The position numbers were made by a program, and so were the translations under genes. This document shows, one piece after another, positions 11,931 through 23,080 of a DNA stretch of 64,000 nucleotides. The stretch is from the NCBI GenBank assembly GCA_030340625.1, contig JAOPHQ010005149.1:37501-101500 (forward strand), given 5' to 3'. Origin of the DNA: Merluccius polli (lineage: Eukaryota; Chordata; Actinopteri; Gadiformes; Merlucciidae). Below the pieces are notes generated by a model that was given only the letters and a program-made list of their open reading frames with translations, searched no databases and was not told the origin of the DNA. The stretch's first letter is position 1; every line of letters starts with the position of its first letter.

Positions 11931-13854
11931 CTCTTCTAAAGAAGCTTCCATGTTTATTTGGGGGAACGTTGGCGCCGAGCTGAGCTACGCGTGTGTAAAT
12001 CTGAAGTCATGTAAGATAGTGAGAGAGCTCCATCTTTTGTATGAGCCGCTGTTTGACACGGTGGAACCCAGCCTCCAATAGGTGAGCTTGTCACTCCCAG
12101 GGCGCCGCGCAGAGGAGTGCCGTCACATGGAACTGACATGTCAGGTTTAATTTGACTGGTAATCACACCCGCCACCGCCACCATTACAGCGTTTCACATG
12201 TTGAGAACTCAGGTGTTGCAGACTATCTGCAGCACCAACCAGAAGACCTCGCTGAAACGCCTCGCTATTTGCTTTCTAATTTGCTAGAAAAACATATAAT
12301 CCAATAATAATAATATTTAAACCTACGTGCAATCATTTAAACATGTACATTCAAATATATAGTATTTATCTGTCATTCAAGTATATAGATAAATAATTTT
12401 TCACTGAGTAAATAGTCAGAGGGTTATAACAGAAAATAGTGATTCCATTTCAAAAATCAATTTTAAATGACTTGGTTTCAAAATTAAATAAAATATAAAA
12501 TAGCACTAAAAACTATTATTGCAGTACATTGTACTCTAACACACCCTGCTTTGTCTTGCTGCCTTTTTGCTGCGTAAGTTCAACTTACGCATGCTAAGTT
12601 GTTACTAGTTAGGACATTATTTACGTATTGGTGGTGCAACTGAATTTAGTAAAATGCTAGTTTGAAACTAACTAGTGGTTACTAAGGACTTAGTTAATAC
12701 TGACGTTATAACTCAACTATGTTGGAACTTGAGCAGTCCAGATGACTATATCTCACATGCAGCTGCAGGTGAGCCGCTCACCTTGTCCGCCTCACAACTC
12801 ATTTATTTAGCCAAGCATTTGACTCTGTCTTCCTTCATTGTACTAATGAATGCAGTATAATGCCTACATACGATAGAGAACACAACATACAGGGCCTAGT
12901 AAGGTAGTTAACTGAGCCTATAGGCTAGTTCAATTCTTCCACACCTGTGCTTATTAATGCTCTCAGAATGTTTTCCACATCAGAAGTAGACTGTATAGTT
13001 TATACTGCTGAATGACACAATCACAATATGATGTATGATCCATAACTGTCAGATGTATCAGACAAGGTCAAATTTCCTTATCAATATATTGATTATGTCG
13101 GTCGCCTGGGCCTACAGAACCCCATAGTAGATCCATAATCCTAGTCTCTGGAGCTCAATTAGTTCAATTAGATATAACTGACATATGACATAACCGACAT
13201 ATGGCTGATGCCTGAACACACTTCTAAACCAGCACCAATTCTTTTTCAATTGCTTCAAACCCACAGTGCCACCTTTTGACACACGTTACACACTCATTCG
13301 AACGCTCCTGAATACAGCTCCCACTTCTCAACATGACATAGATTCAGGAAGTGGTGGACCGAGCTATGGGATCCTTCAGGGTTTGATCTGACAGGATTCT
13401 GAGCAGCAGCTGGGAAGTGTGTCTGCTGCAATCTGATCTACTAGTGATGTCACTCCAGATATACAATGCACAGAGCAGCCTATCAGTTGGTACAGTCCAC
13501 TGGGTAGGCCGGTAGGTTTGGGATCTACTTGTGATGTCACTAATGATTGTGAAATGGCTCGTAATGGCTAACCAACATCACACCTGGTGTTAGAATAGGG
13601 GAACTTTAATAGCAAGAATTACAAAAGCATTGATGGCATTTAATTTCCAAGGACACACACACCCCCTGTGTTAGTGGTGTTGGACAGCATAAACAGCAGA
13701 CCTTACCTTTCCACACAACAACTGATCACAGACAAGCTGGGTCACAGACCCAGTGACATAACCCCTCTAGTGGGTCACAAAGTTGGCAACACCCTCCTCC
13801 CAACCAAACCGATTAATAATCACTTTCTTTGTCATCTGTAATTTGCATATTAAA
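11931..13854. other. AT-rich intergenic sequence
   Basis: No gene recognised. Sequence from 12270 to 12680 is AT-rich. Short ORFs at 11954-12184 and 12675-12860 show no domain. A MITE-like copy lies at 13440-13546. Confidence 0.5.
13440..13546. mobile_element. MITE related to the one at 52414-52546
   Basis: Shares the segment 'agttggtacagtccactgg' (13485-13503) and a terminal 'cttgtgatgtcacta' with the copy at 52.4 kb. The left end (tagtgatgtcac) is an imperfect inverted repeat of the right end. Superfamily not determined. Confidence 0.6.
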
Positions 13855-15159
13855 GGGGCTGTAGACAACTTTTCAACTTTTCCCACCCTAGCATTTCCAA
13901 GTGGTATTATTTTTGCGCCGCTGTCGCAAAGACAAACCAGATCGCTTTCCATTTCCTCAGAGCCTAGCAACCACAAACAACACAAAACGTGCATTTGTTT
14001 GGAAATCTCTGCAAAAGAAACGATCAACACTTTGGAAATAAGAAAGAAAGAAGCATGTTCACTGAGGAGGTAAAGTGAAATTGGCAGAATTGTATTTGGG
14101 AACAGGCAAAAGCTATTGTAATGATGTGCATTGCATAGTAATACCATAGTTTGAGTATTGCTATCGGCAGGGGTTGGCGTCAGGGTGGAGGGGGAGTAGA
14201 AGAAAACATTAGGAGGAAAACCGTGAGTTTATTCATTTATTCAGTCTATAATGGAGACAGCAGATACAAATTCTTTAGTATGTGTTGAGAAAAGCGAACT
14301 GAGTTGGTAGCCTTACTCAAGGGCGTAACTTTGGGTCTGCCATTGGGGGGGTTAAACTCGCGGCATATTTATTTATTTGTTTGTTTATTGAATCATTTTC
14401 TTGTGTAAAAGGTGACATGCCAATTTGCCGTTCTTGTATTAGAAATACATATACAGATATACAGATACTTTTACTGATTTTGGCTTTTTGACTATTTATG
14501 CCATAATGACACAGTAGTTAAATTCAGTGTTTAAGCACTAGCCAACAGTGGCAGCTTCCACCTAATTGATTTTGTGTGTGTGTTCACTATCTTATGAAAA
14601 AAACACAAGAACTTAAAGATTAATCAATTGCATCACTGTATTGGCACCTACATGCAGCAAATGTATTATGCACAATTCAACTCTCAAACACATCACACAA
14701 TACAGGGTGGCACACTGGAGTGCAGCTTGCACCTCTATTCTGAACATGGCAAACTGATTTCACATATTGGTGGGCATCACCAGTTTAAACTAACAAAATC
14801 TAAACAAAAGCACGTAAATACAAAAGAAGGCCTATCTGTCAATCACATTTGAAGGTATTTTACAACATATTAGGCTAAAATAAGAATTGACTAAAAGAAA
14901 CAGGATGCTATACTGACGTCTATTCTGCCAGCAACTATAGTACTACTAGCAGACTATAGATATTAACTGGGCAATTCAGATAAAAGCACACCTGTTTGCA
15001 TCTCTGTGTAAAAGAAATGAACTGTGTACACACTGACTTCTTAGTTAAAAGGAACCCCGGCTATGTAGACTTGTAGGCCCTAATACGCCACTATTGTTCT
15101 CTTGTAGTAAAATATGTTGTTAGAAGCACATCAAATATTGCCATTTCTTTAAAAAAGAT

Positions 15160-16055
15160 ATAATATGTAGTCAGAGCCCGTCTACGGAGAGCCTGTCCAC
15201 TCCCTATTAAGTCCCATTGTACCGAATTCTGGTTGCAGTTCCACCAGAGCTCCACTGGGGGCGATCGCCTGTGAGTGCAGAATGAATGGGAGCAGATGGA
15301 GCTACACGGCTAAATGTGTCTCTTTCACCTGATTCTCATTGAAAAAACTCCGATTTGATTGTAGTTCTTACAAGTTCAACATCGGTTATAGATCGAAAGT
15401 TGAATGAACGAGTACTTATGTCCTTTCGATTTCTTACAGGACGTGTTGTTATTGCCCATAACACGCTAGCATTCTGCTAATGAATGCTGATTGGTCAGTG
15501 AAGGACTGATTACGACCAGAGATCTGCTTGATGGCATCTTGGCATCCGAAGCGGGACCAGAACGTTATGGTGGACAATTTCGCCCAAGTTCTTTTTTTTT
15601 TAACACAGCAACTTCTTTTGGTTGCTGGCACTTTTATCTGCGTATCGTTATGTTTGTACTGCTGTGTTATCGATGCCTTGAGGGAAAGGGAGAGGCTTGC
15701 CGTAAAGCAGTATCTCTGGTCGTAAGATGAGTATGACGTCATTGACATTTTAAAATACTTTTTTAAAGCAAATAAGTGACTCTAAAAAATCTAACACCCA
15801 GCAATGTGTAATTTCTTTGCATCCCCTTTCGAGAGCAACATTCAAATTACTAGACAAAAACTTATATCCTGAGAAAAGTGGAGTTTGAGGGGTATAGCTC
15901 CATAGACCGCCATTCATTCTGCACTCACCATGTGAGCGCCCTCACATGGAACCAGAGGGGAACTGCAACAGTTCAGAACCCGGAAGTAAACCGAGAGTGG
16001 AACTTCTCTCCTTATTAGACATTCTCTGATGTAGTACATATTTTGACCTACGTAC
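15160..16055. repeat. Long inverted repeat inside the Kolobok-like element
   Basis: Arms of about 150 bp: 15165-15312 pairs imperfectly with 15895-16050. Shared blocks include gtgagtgcagaatgaatg and ttgcagttcc. Either an older MITE with long TIRs that was present or inserted here, or a structural feature of the host element. No clear target duplication was found. Confidence 0.7.
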
Positions 16056-16190
16056 GCCGCCATGTAATCCGCGCGCAATGCACTATGGGATCGATGACGT
16101 AGAATGGTTGCGCTTGGTAGAATAGCTATTGACGTTAGTGCTTGTTTACCCGCGTAGAGTTAGAGTAAAAGTTTTTAAGAGTTAAGTAAA

Positions 16191-16514
16191 ATGCCACATT
16201 GTGCTGCTTTTGGGTGCGACTTCCAGTCAAAAGGCAACAAGGGGAGTGATGTGAGTTTACACTGCTTTCCTACTGACAAGAAGATGAGAAAGAAGTGGGA
16301 AGATGCCTGTGGACGGACACAATTTCCACAAGATCCGCGGCTGTGTTCACAACATTTTTCTCCCGACGCATTTGAGGCTTTTAGTCGACCACAACTGCTG
16401 AAAGAGCTCGTCGGAGCGGCTGGGTATAAACGAAGACTACAATCAAATGCTTTCCCGACAATGTTCTCACATAAGGAGCCTAAACGTATACCTAAACCTA
16501 TAGCATCATTATAA
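16191..16514 (+). CDS. THAP-domain protein, transposon-derived
   Basis: A 107-residue ORF with a complete N-terminal THAP zinc finger, a sequence-specific DNA-binding module. The C2CH ligands are C4, C9, C52 and H55 (C-x4-C, 42 residues, then C-x2-H). Other conserved THAP positions are present: P27, W36 and the closing A-F-P-T-M-F box at 87-92. THAP usually begins at the very N terminus, which supports the ATG at 16191. The ORF stops about 15 residues after the finger, so there is no transposase domain, coiled coil or HCF motif. It sits in the TTAA-flanked element at 15049-17783 and is best read as the surviving DNA-binding part of its transposase. A domesticated gene is possible but unsupported. 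Confidence 0.8.
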   Translation: MPHCAAFGCDFQSKGNKGSDVSLHCFPTDKKMRKKWEDACGRTQFPQDPRLCSQHFSPDAFEAFSRPQLLKELVGAAGYKRRLQSNAFPTMFSHKEPKRIPKPIASL

Positions 16515-16626
16515 CACAACGGTTATGGAAAATAGAACGACAGTACATTGAATTAAATTGCAATGAAGTTACAAACGATCCGCAACATTAAGAGAATAGG
16601 CTCCGAAACAGATAAACTGATAAACA

Positions 16627-16750
16627 GGGGGACGGGATCCCACCTCGGCCGGCGCGCCCTCACTTTCATTGCGCCGTTAGACTCCTTGGTCCGTGTTTCA
16701 AGACGGGTCGGGTGGGTAGCCGACATCGCCGCCGACCCCTTGCGCCAGTT
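16627..16750 (-). pseudogene. 28S ribosomal RNA gene fragment
   Basis: The minus strand reads core 28S rRNA sequence, including gtcttgaaacacggaccaag (16707-16688) and, further on, ggccgaggtgggatccc. Relative to 28S as I recall it, the variable stretch between 'gagtctaac' and 'ggcgcaatgaaag' has been lost. About 120 bp is preserved. It is far too short to be an rRNA gene and lies inside a transposon just after the THAP ORF. Confidence 0.85.
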
Positions 16751-17813
16751 GTACGTGTCTATGATTGTGATTATGTCTATGATTGTGATTGTCTATGATT
16801 ATACACATATGATGTGCACACCAGCATTTTTTACATCCACATTGGCTTTAAAAAGTTGTTTAAACATTGCAAGACATTAAAGTGCTCATGATGAAATGCA
16901 TTAAAATGTTTTAAATGTTTAATTGAAATCTCTCCATGATTCATCTACTTCTGTATCATCAATATCTACATCCTCAAACCCTGTATAGATTCCACTTGGT
17001 TCTGGGTAGACATTTCTTATTTTGGTAACTGCACATGCAGGAATGACTGCGGATTCTTCTCCCTAGTCTGCCATGTATCCACCATGTAAACTGCCGATAT
17101 GAGGCATATCTGTAAGACCTGCAACCAGAGCATTCATCTTTTTAATACTTAACATTAACTTTTGTGGGTTTTCATCTGAGGACTTGAGTTACTGATTGAA
17201 GCTAATAGATAAACAACAAACATCCTACTATTGATATAGAAAAATAACATGGTCTTTCTATAGATATGTCAACAAATGTATACATGTGCAAAATAAGGTA
17301 GGCTATCTAATAAGGCGGGACCACTGAGCAATCTGGACAGCTCCGTAGCTGCTCCTAGCTGACCGGCAGGAGGATCAGCAATCCGGACAGCGCCGCCGGC
17401 TATCGAGCTGTGAGGCTACCTATTGTGACCCGGTTCCGATTGGGAAGGGCAGCACTCTCCCGGTCGTGGAGGCTGTTTCGCTCGGGTTCAAATTGAAAAG
17501 GCTGAATAGATGACATGTTTATGTCGCTGTATAGTCTCAACCAGAGCCGTATATTGGGAAAATAATAAGTTCGCTAGTCTCAACAGGGTTTCCGAAGCCG
17601 GCAAGTGCAACCATATGACGTCACTACCCAGACGTTAACAACAATGGCGGCCTACGAGTTAAACTATTTTTTACACATTTTATAAAAACGAAGACATTAA
17701 GACGGTTTGTTATATCACTTTATAATAATTGATACTAACATTTATCTTTTAAGAACTACAAGTCGACATAGCCGGGGTTCCCTTTAAGAGGTCCAATTTG
17801 TCCTGATGGATCG

Positions 17814-18149
17814 TCCCGCGTCTGTGTGAAACGATCTGGGGGTTCTCATAAACCCGTTCGCGGTGGTAAGAGACGAGCAGAGTCTACAGCGTCCGCTTGC
17901 AGAGCAGAGTCTACAGCGTCCATTCACTCCAATAATAACCCGGTCACGGTGATAGATTACGCTAACCCTAACCCTAACCATAACCCTAACCATAACCTTA
18001 ACCCTTTTTGGAGTGAATTGTTTCACAGTAGACTGCGGACGCTGTAGACTCTGCTCTGCGAGCGGACGCTGTAGACTCTGCTCGTCTCTTACCACCGCGA
18101 ACGGGTTTATGAGATTGTTTCACACAGATCGTTTCACACAGACGCGGGA
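17814..18149. mobile_element. Palindromic MITE with telomere-like loop
   Basis: Inverted arms of about 110 bp begin TCCCGCGTCTGTGTGAAACG and share gcggtggtaagagacgagca. The central part (17962-18005) holds degenerate CCCTAA repeats (aaccctaaccctaaccat). It starts 30 bp beyond the Kolobok-like element. Terminal duplication not resolved. Confidence 0.75.
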
Positions 18150-18248
18150 GGGTACCTTTTGCGTCATATCAGATGTCTAGGGGCGTGATGACAAATTGTC
18201 GGTATATTACGAGTTGGGATGAGAACGTGTTGGATATTATGCCCCCCC

Positions 18249-18308
18249 TTGTTCAGATGCGTTCCGCGGTCCATGCTATAGCATGGACCGCGGAACGCAT
18301 CTGAACAA
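18249..18308. repeat. Perfect 60-bp palindrome
   Basis: Two 30-bp arms, 18249-18278 and 18279-18308, are exact reverse complements with no spacer. The arm begins TTGTTCAGATGCGTTCCGCG. A C run sits at the left boundary and an AT-rich stretch at the right. Confidence 0.98.
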
Positions 18309-19084
18309 TAATATTCATTTATAGTGCATGAAATGAACCACTGAGAATTCGAACACCACTACAAAATGGCGAGCACCCTATATTGTGCACTATATCCGTG
18401 ATAGGGAACGATTTCGAACACAGCTCATGGTATAACAATAAGGGTATTTACCTCCTTTTCGTCAGGATTTTTACCCTTTTTCGACCAACAATGAAAAAGA
18501 GTTGTCTGGCTGCCTTTCCGTGTCCTTTTCATCGCCACATTCATTTAGCATGAACTTTCTCAACTATTCATCCCAGCGACTGCGTGAAATAGTTCGGTTT
18601 GGTAAAGAAAACGGGTTGGGTCATACCAAGTAGTCGGTGGGCGGGCGGGGAGGGGGGGGGTACATTACAGATGATTAAAACATGATACTATCTTGCTGCC
18701 AAATTAAATTAATAAAGAAAACAAACAGAATATTTCATATTTTTCTGAATTATGTGTGATGATATTGGGGGGGTTATATTAGCTGGATCTGATTTTTGGG
18801 GGGGTCATGACCCCCCTAACCCCCCCGCAAATTACGCGCCTGGCCTTACTGGATTGCCTGGCGAGTCACCACATGAAGTTTATTCAGGTTGTATACTCAA
18901 TTCAAAAATGTAGCGTACGCAGATATAAGTAGTGTCATCAGATTGGCTTTACTTCGGTTGTTCCACTGTCCGCCATTTCTACTACTGGGGATAGCTAATG
19001 GGGATAGCTACCGATAGCTACCGGGGTAAACAGAAGCGCTATTCCTCCTAGTTTGGTTGCATGCGCAATGGTTGACGCATTTCA

Positions 19085-19844
19085 TTTGTGCCATAAATGG
19101 AGCCTTCATTTTTCCCAGGAGATCGTACCCGGTGGCAGACAGAGCAGCATACTGAAAGAGAGGCTTATAGGGAAGCTAAGGGAACCAATATGAATGCAGA
19201 TGGTGTCATTATTCTGTAGCCATTACACTGTGCAATCAACATTTACTTCATATTGATACGTTAAAACAAAAACGTTGTCTACAGGACCATCAAATGTGTT
19301 GACAGGTATTCTCTAAAAGACTAAAGGTTTGACAGACAACTTTAACAGACAACTTCTTGTAATGTAGGGGAGACGGACACTACCTGTTGATGCATGGATG
19401 ATCCTCTGCTCCTGCTCATCTCCAACAGCTTCTTCCTTAAATTCCACAACTACTTTCTTTAAATAGTTCACCTGTTGTCTTCTTCTGAGGTAGTATGTTA
19501 ATTTGGAAAAGTAAGAATCTGTGTGTGTTTGTGTTTGTTTCGTCATTTGCACCAATGGGTGCCACTGTGAATGTTTGAGACCATGGCCACTCATCAGGTG
19601 AAGCTGAATTAAACTCTCTGTCGCCTGTTGTGTTGTGAAGTTATTGTTTTATTAAAACCCCCAAACACACGAGCACGCACACACACACACACACGCATAC
19701 GCACACACCATTTGCAGCCCCTGCTGGTCATAGCAGAGACTTTAGGGTCAGATGGAGGGGGTGGGGGTGGGGGGTACTGTGGATCTGTCTGTTATTTGAC
19801 TTTGAAAAGCAGATGGAGAAGAATGACACAAATTCTTTAAAGGT
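19085..19844. other. Sequence between two copies of the same TIR family
   Basis: The end of the element at 13855-19295 (19085-19295) and the start of the next at 19845 face each other as inverted copies. Between them lie about 550 bp with no gene and a (CA)n tract at 19675-19710. The short minus-strand ORF at 19313-19594 shows no domain. Confidence 0.5.
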
Positions 19845-20008
19845 CCTGTAGACAACTTTTTTGGTTTAATGTATAAATATGAAGTAAATGTTGAATGTTT
19901 AGATTGCTTCCCTTAGCTTCCCTGTAAGCCTCGCTTTCACTATGCAGTTCTGTCTGCCACCGGGTACAATCTTGGTTTGTCTTTGCAGCGCAAAAATAAT
20001 ATCACTTT

Positions 20009-20813
20009 TGTAATATCCTTTCTATACTGACTGGGAGAATATCTATGTTTACTGTAGCATCAATATGCTGAACCACTGGAAGAGACGACCGACCACGTTC
20101 AGGTGTAGTTCCACACTGGTTTGTTTATTTCCTGAAGTGTGCTAGGGCTGTCAACGAATATTCAAAATTCGAATATATATTCGAATAGTTTTTAAAAACA
20201 GACATTCGAAGGTGAAAATTAATATTCGAATGTGGAAAAACACACTCGCGCCAGCCGCGGCGCGTTCTTTCTGCTTTGCGAGTGGGCGTAAACTTCAATT
20301 AATGTTATATTTGTTTCAATCACTGAATGAAGCCTGCCATATTTGGGACATGAGTCGGGATTGCTTGCACAAAACTCTTGATCAGCACTCAGCATTTGTT
20401 TATTGCTGTTGTTTATTTAAACCAGTATGCGCAGAGAGAGTGAGGGGGAGCGAGAGCGAGTGAGCGAGCGAGAGCAAGGTCTGCGGTCTTGGCCATTAGT
20501 TCATTTACTTATTTTTGTGTAGGTAATATGTTGCCAAATATGTTTAAACTTAAATAAACGACCTATACAAGTAGTTATGTCTCGTTGTATTAGTTTGTCC
20601 TGTTATTGACGTAATGCACGTCATTGACATAATGCGCAAATATAGATATTCGAATATATTCGAATATATGTGTTTTTTTTAGAGGGAATATTTGAATGTC
20701 ATTTTTGAGCCATTTTGACAGCCCTAAAGTGTGCACAAAACCATTCAATTGAGTATAGCGTCACCTACTGGTGTGGTGGAATAACTGCAGGCTATTATGA
20801 CCAGTACATCACA
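20009..20813 (-). repeat. 3' LTR of the gypsy element, split by a hAT MITE
   Basis: Matches the 5' LTR at 210 of 213 positions after removing 20143-20734. The internal boundary (20814) is followed by the polypurine tract. Confidence 0.95.
20143..20726. mobile_element. hAT MITE in the gypsy 3' LTR
   Basis: Ends TAGGGCTGTCAA in inverted orientation, with an exact 8-bp target duplication AAGTGTGC (20135-20142, 20727-20734). The unoccupied site is visible in the other LTR. It is 584 bp long with no transposase. Subterminal ATTCGAATAT motifs recur at both ends. Confidence 0.92.
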
Positions 20814-20828
20814 ACTCCTCCCCTCTTA
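20814..20828 (-). other. Polypurine tract of the gypsy element
   Basis: The minus strand reads AAGAGGGGAGGAGT directly before the 3' LTR. This is the expected site for plus-strand DNA priming. Confidence 0.8.
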
Positions 20829-21083
20829 TTCAATTACCGCTATTCATAACAACACTAGCCTGATGGGTACAGTAGCACCAAACTAAATACTTACATCAGA
20901 TGAACAACTTTTACTTTTTTTTCTAATTATTATTATTATTTCTTATTTATGTCTCAACGAAACAACAGACTAACTTAGGCTAGGGGGTAGACTGCCCCAT
21001 CGCTTAGAGTGTGTCAAGGGATTATTCTGCCCTTTTCTTCAGACAACACTCTCTAACTGAACACATTCAAAACATTCACCAGT

Positions 21084-22491
21084 TTAAAGAGTCAGTCTAT
21101 CTGGTGGTTTGCGGTCCCGCCTTGGGTACCGGCTCAAAGTCTGTTGGTGTGTCGCTGGAGTGTCAGTGTGAGCGATGTCTGACTGACCTGCAGATGTAGT
21201 GACACACTCACTGACAGGGCTGGGTGTCTCTGGCTTTCCACCAATGTCAGGCGGAGTAGGTGGACTGTCCATGCCGGGCGTCGGATGCATCAGCTGCAGC
21301 CTGGACGATGTTAGGGTGACATGCCATCATCTGATCAGCATGACGATTCCACTTGTGTGTTGATCCCACACTAACCTGGTAGGATACTGGACCAGCCTGT
21401 GATGTAACGGTTCCAGCCGACCACTTTTCCTCTCCCGTCCGGTAATCCCGGACAAGGACTGGGTCGCCGATGCTGAATGACCTGGCCTTAGAGCGCGCTG
21501 CCCTGTAGGTACACTGAGCATCTTGTGCCTGATCCACCACCGCTGCCACACTCGGTTTCAGCAGATCAAGGCGAGTGCGAAGCTTGCGGTGCAGAAACAG
21601 CATTGATGGTGTCTCTTGAGTAGTTGTATGAGGCGTGTTCCTGTATTGAAGCAGGAAGACATCCAGTCGCTTTTGAACAGTTGAGGTTCCCTTTGATGAT
21701 TTCAGAGAATGTTTAAAGGTCTGTACGAAACGTTCAGCGAAGACCGTTAGTTGCCGGGTGGAATGGAGCTGAGCGTACGTGTTTCACGCCGTTAGATGTC
21801 AAAAAGCTGGCAAACTCCTCGAACATGAACTGCGGTCCATTATCACTAACAAGTACTTCTGGAACTCCATAATGGCTGAACAGACCTCTAAGTACCTGAA
21901 TTGTCTTCTCTGACGTGGTTGAGTCCATTAAAACAACTTCAGGCCACTTAGAGTGGGCATCAACCACAACAAAGAACATGTGTCCCTCAAACGGGCCAGC
22001 AAAATCAATGTGAATCCGCTGCCATGGGGCTGCGGGCCATGGCCATTGGTGCAGGGGTGTAAGACTAGGTGTTTTCTGGATGCGTTGACAGGACACACAC
22101 ATTTTGCATTTCTCTTCGATCTGAGCCACACGTAACTCTGTGCCATGGCCTTCATCTTGACCACTCCGAGGTGCCCTGTGTGCAGTTCTTCCAGCACCTG
22201 TTGACGCAGTTTGGGTGGGACGATCACCCTATTTCCCCACATTACACAGCCTTGGAGCAAAGTCAATTTGTTCCTCCGTACAAGATATGGCAAGAGACTA
22301 CTGTCCGACTCTTTGATGGTGGGAAAACGGCCGGTGGATACCATCTCCATGACCTGAGATAGTGTAATGTCTGATCTGGTTTCTCGTCTCACGTCAGCAC
22401 AGCACATGGGCAGACATTCCTGGTTAACAAGGAACGTGTCAATTGTCCCCTGTTTGTCCTTGTGCTGCTCGGGAAGTGGCAGCCGGGACAA
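21084..22491 (-). pseudogene. gypsy integrase (broken)
   Basis: Overlapping frames (22491-21928, 22129-21734, 21603-21247, 21290-21084) together cover a Ty3/gypsy integrase. The N-terminal HHCC region includes H-x-G-H-L-G and the C-x2-C pair. The catalytic core shows the first aspartate in H-I-D-F-A-G-P-F and the second in S-D-N-G-P-Q-F. The region carrying the third acidic residue is damaged by a frameshift near 21740. A basic C-terminal tail follows (R-Y-P-R-R-D-R-K-P-P). At least three frame breaks make it inactive. Confidence 0.9.
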
Positions 22492-22510
22492 TCCGTCCGC
22501 GTTACCATGG

Positions 22511-23080
22511 TCAGCAGCACGCCGATACTTGATGGTGTAATCGCTGTAGTCTTGCTGCAGCTATTGAAGGGATCGCCTTACTAGGGCTCAGTATGGTTGT
22601 TAGTGGGTGGTGATCTGTTAACAAAGTAAAGTGGCGACCGTAAAGATTGGAGTGAAAACGCCTAACTCCAAAAATGATTCCTAGCGCTTCTCGCTCAATT
22701 TGAGCATAGTTTTGCTCTGCTTTGCTCAATGTTCTTGAAGCCAAGGCTATGGGTTTCTCTTCGCCACTAGGCAGTTTGTGGGAAATGACAGCTCCCACCC
22801 CGTAGGGCGAAGCATCGCAGGCAAGTATAACTGGAAGTGATGGATCATAATGTGTTAGAACACTTTTGCTTGCGAGCTGTTCTTTTGCTTTACTCCCACT
22901 TCACCTCTTTATGCAGCAACGCATTCAATGGGTGGAGTAAAGTCAACAGGTTTGAGACAAAACGTGCATAATAGTTGATGAGTCCTAAGAAAGGGTGCAA
23001 CTGACTTGTGTTGGTTGGCTCAGGAGCGTCTAGTATGGCACAGATTTTGTCAGGTGACTTGTGAAGTCCTTTTGCGTCTA
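22511..23080 (-). pseudogene. gypsy RNase H and RT connection (broken)
   Basis: The clean frame 22798-22511 holds the RNase H hallmarks G-A-V-I-S-H, A-S-R-T-L-S-x-A-E-x-N-Y and T-D-H-H-P-L. The connection to the reverse transcriptase (23080-22799) is in other frames. It would digest the RNA strand of the RNA/DNA hybrid. Confidence 0.88.

Larger units (their letters stand above)
15049..17783 (+). mobile_element. Kolobok-like DNA transposon (TTAA target, THAP ORF)
   Basis: The ends are near-perfect inverted repeats of about 28 bp: left AAGGAACCCCGGCTATGT, right its inverse with A-to-G at position 2. Both are directly flanked by TTAA (15045-15048, 17784-17787). TTAA duplications are shared by piggyBac and Kolobok. 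An encoded THAP zinc finger (16191-16514) favours Kolobok, some of whose transposases carry THAP. The catalytic part of the transposase is missing and a 28S rDNA scrap sits where it would be expected. Confidence 0.8.
14318..18842. mobile_element. hAT-type element carrying nested insertions
   Basis: Ends CAAGGGCGTAAC / GTTACGCGCCTTG-like (CAGGCGCGTAAT on the minus strand), with a perfect 8-bp target duplication GCCTTACT (14310-14317 and 18843-18850). No hAT transposase is left. About 3 kb of its 4.5 kb is later insertions: the Kolobok-like element at 15049-17783 and the palindromic element at 17814-18149. Confidence 0.85.
13855..19295. mobile_element. Outer TIR element interrupted by a hAT transposon
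   Basis: The left end reads GGGGCTGTAGACAACTTTTC and the right end is its diverged inverse (GTTGTCTACAGGACC on the plus strand). The same terminus appears at 19845 and, inverted, at 28345, so this is a dispersed family. The copy is about 900 bp when the 4.5-kb hAT insertion (14318-18842) is removed. Left ends sit next to TTAA, but no clean duplication is seen on the right. Superfamily unassigned. Confidence 0.65.

Noticed and set aside
16191..16514. Host THAP gene
   Set aside because: It lies inside a TTAA-flanked TIR element and ends just after the zinc finger, so transposon origin is the simpler reading.
18249..18308. microRNA precursor
   Set aside because: No loop and perfect pairing throughout; a miRNA hairpin needs a terminal loop and usually mismatches.
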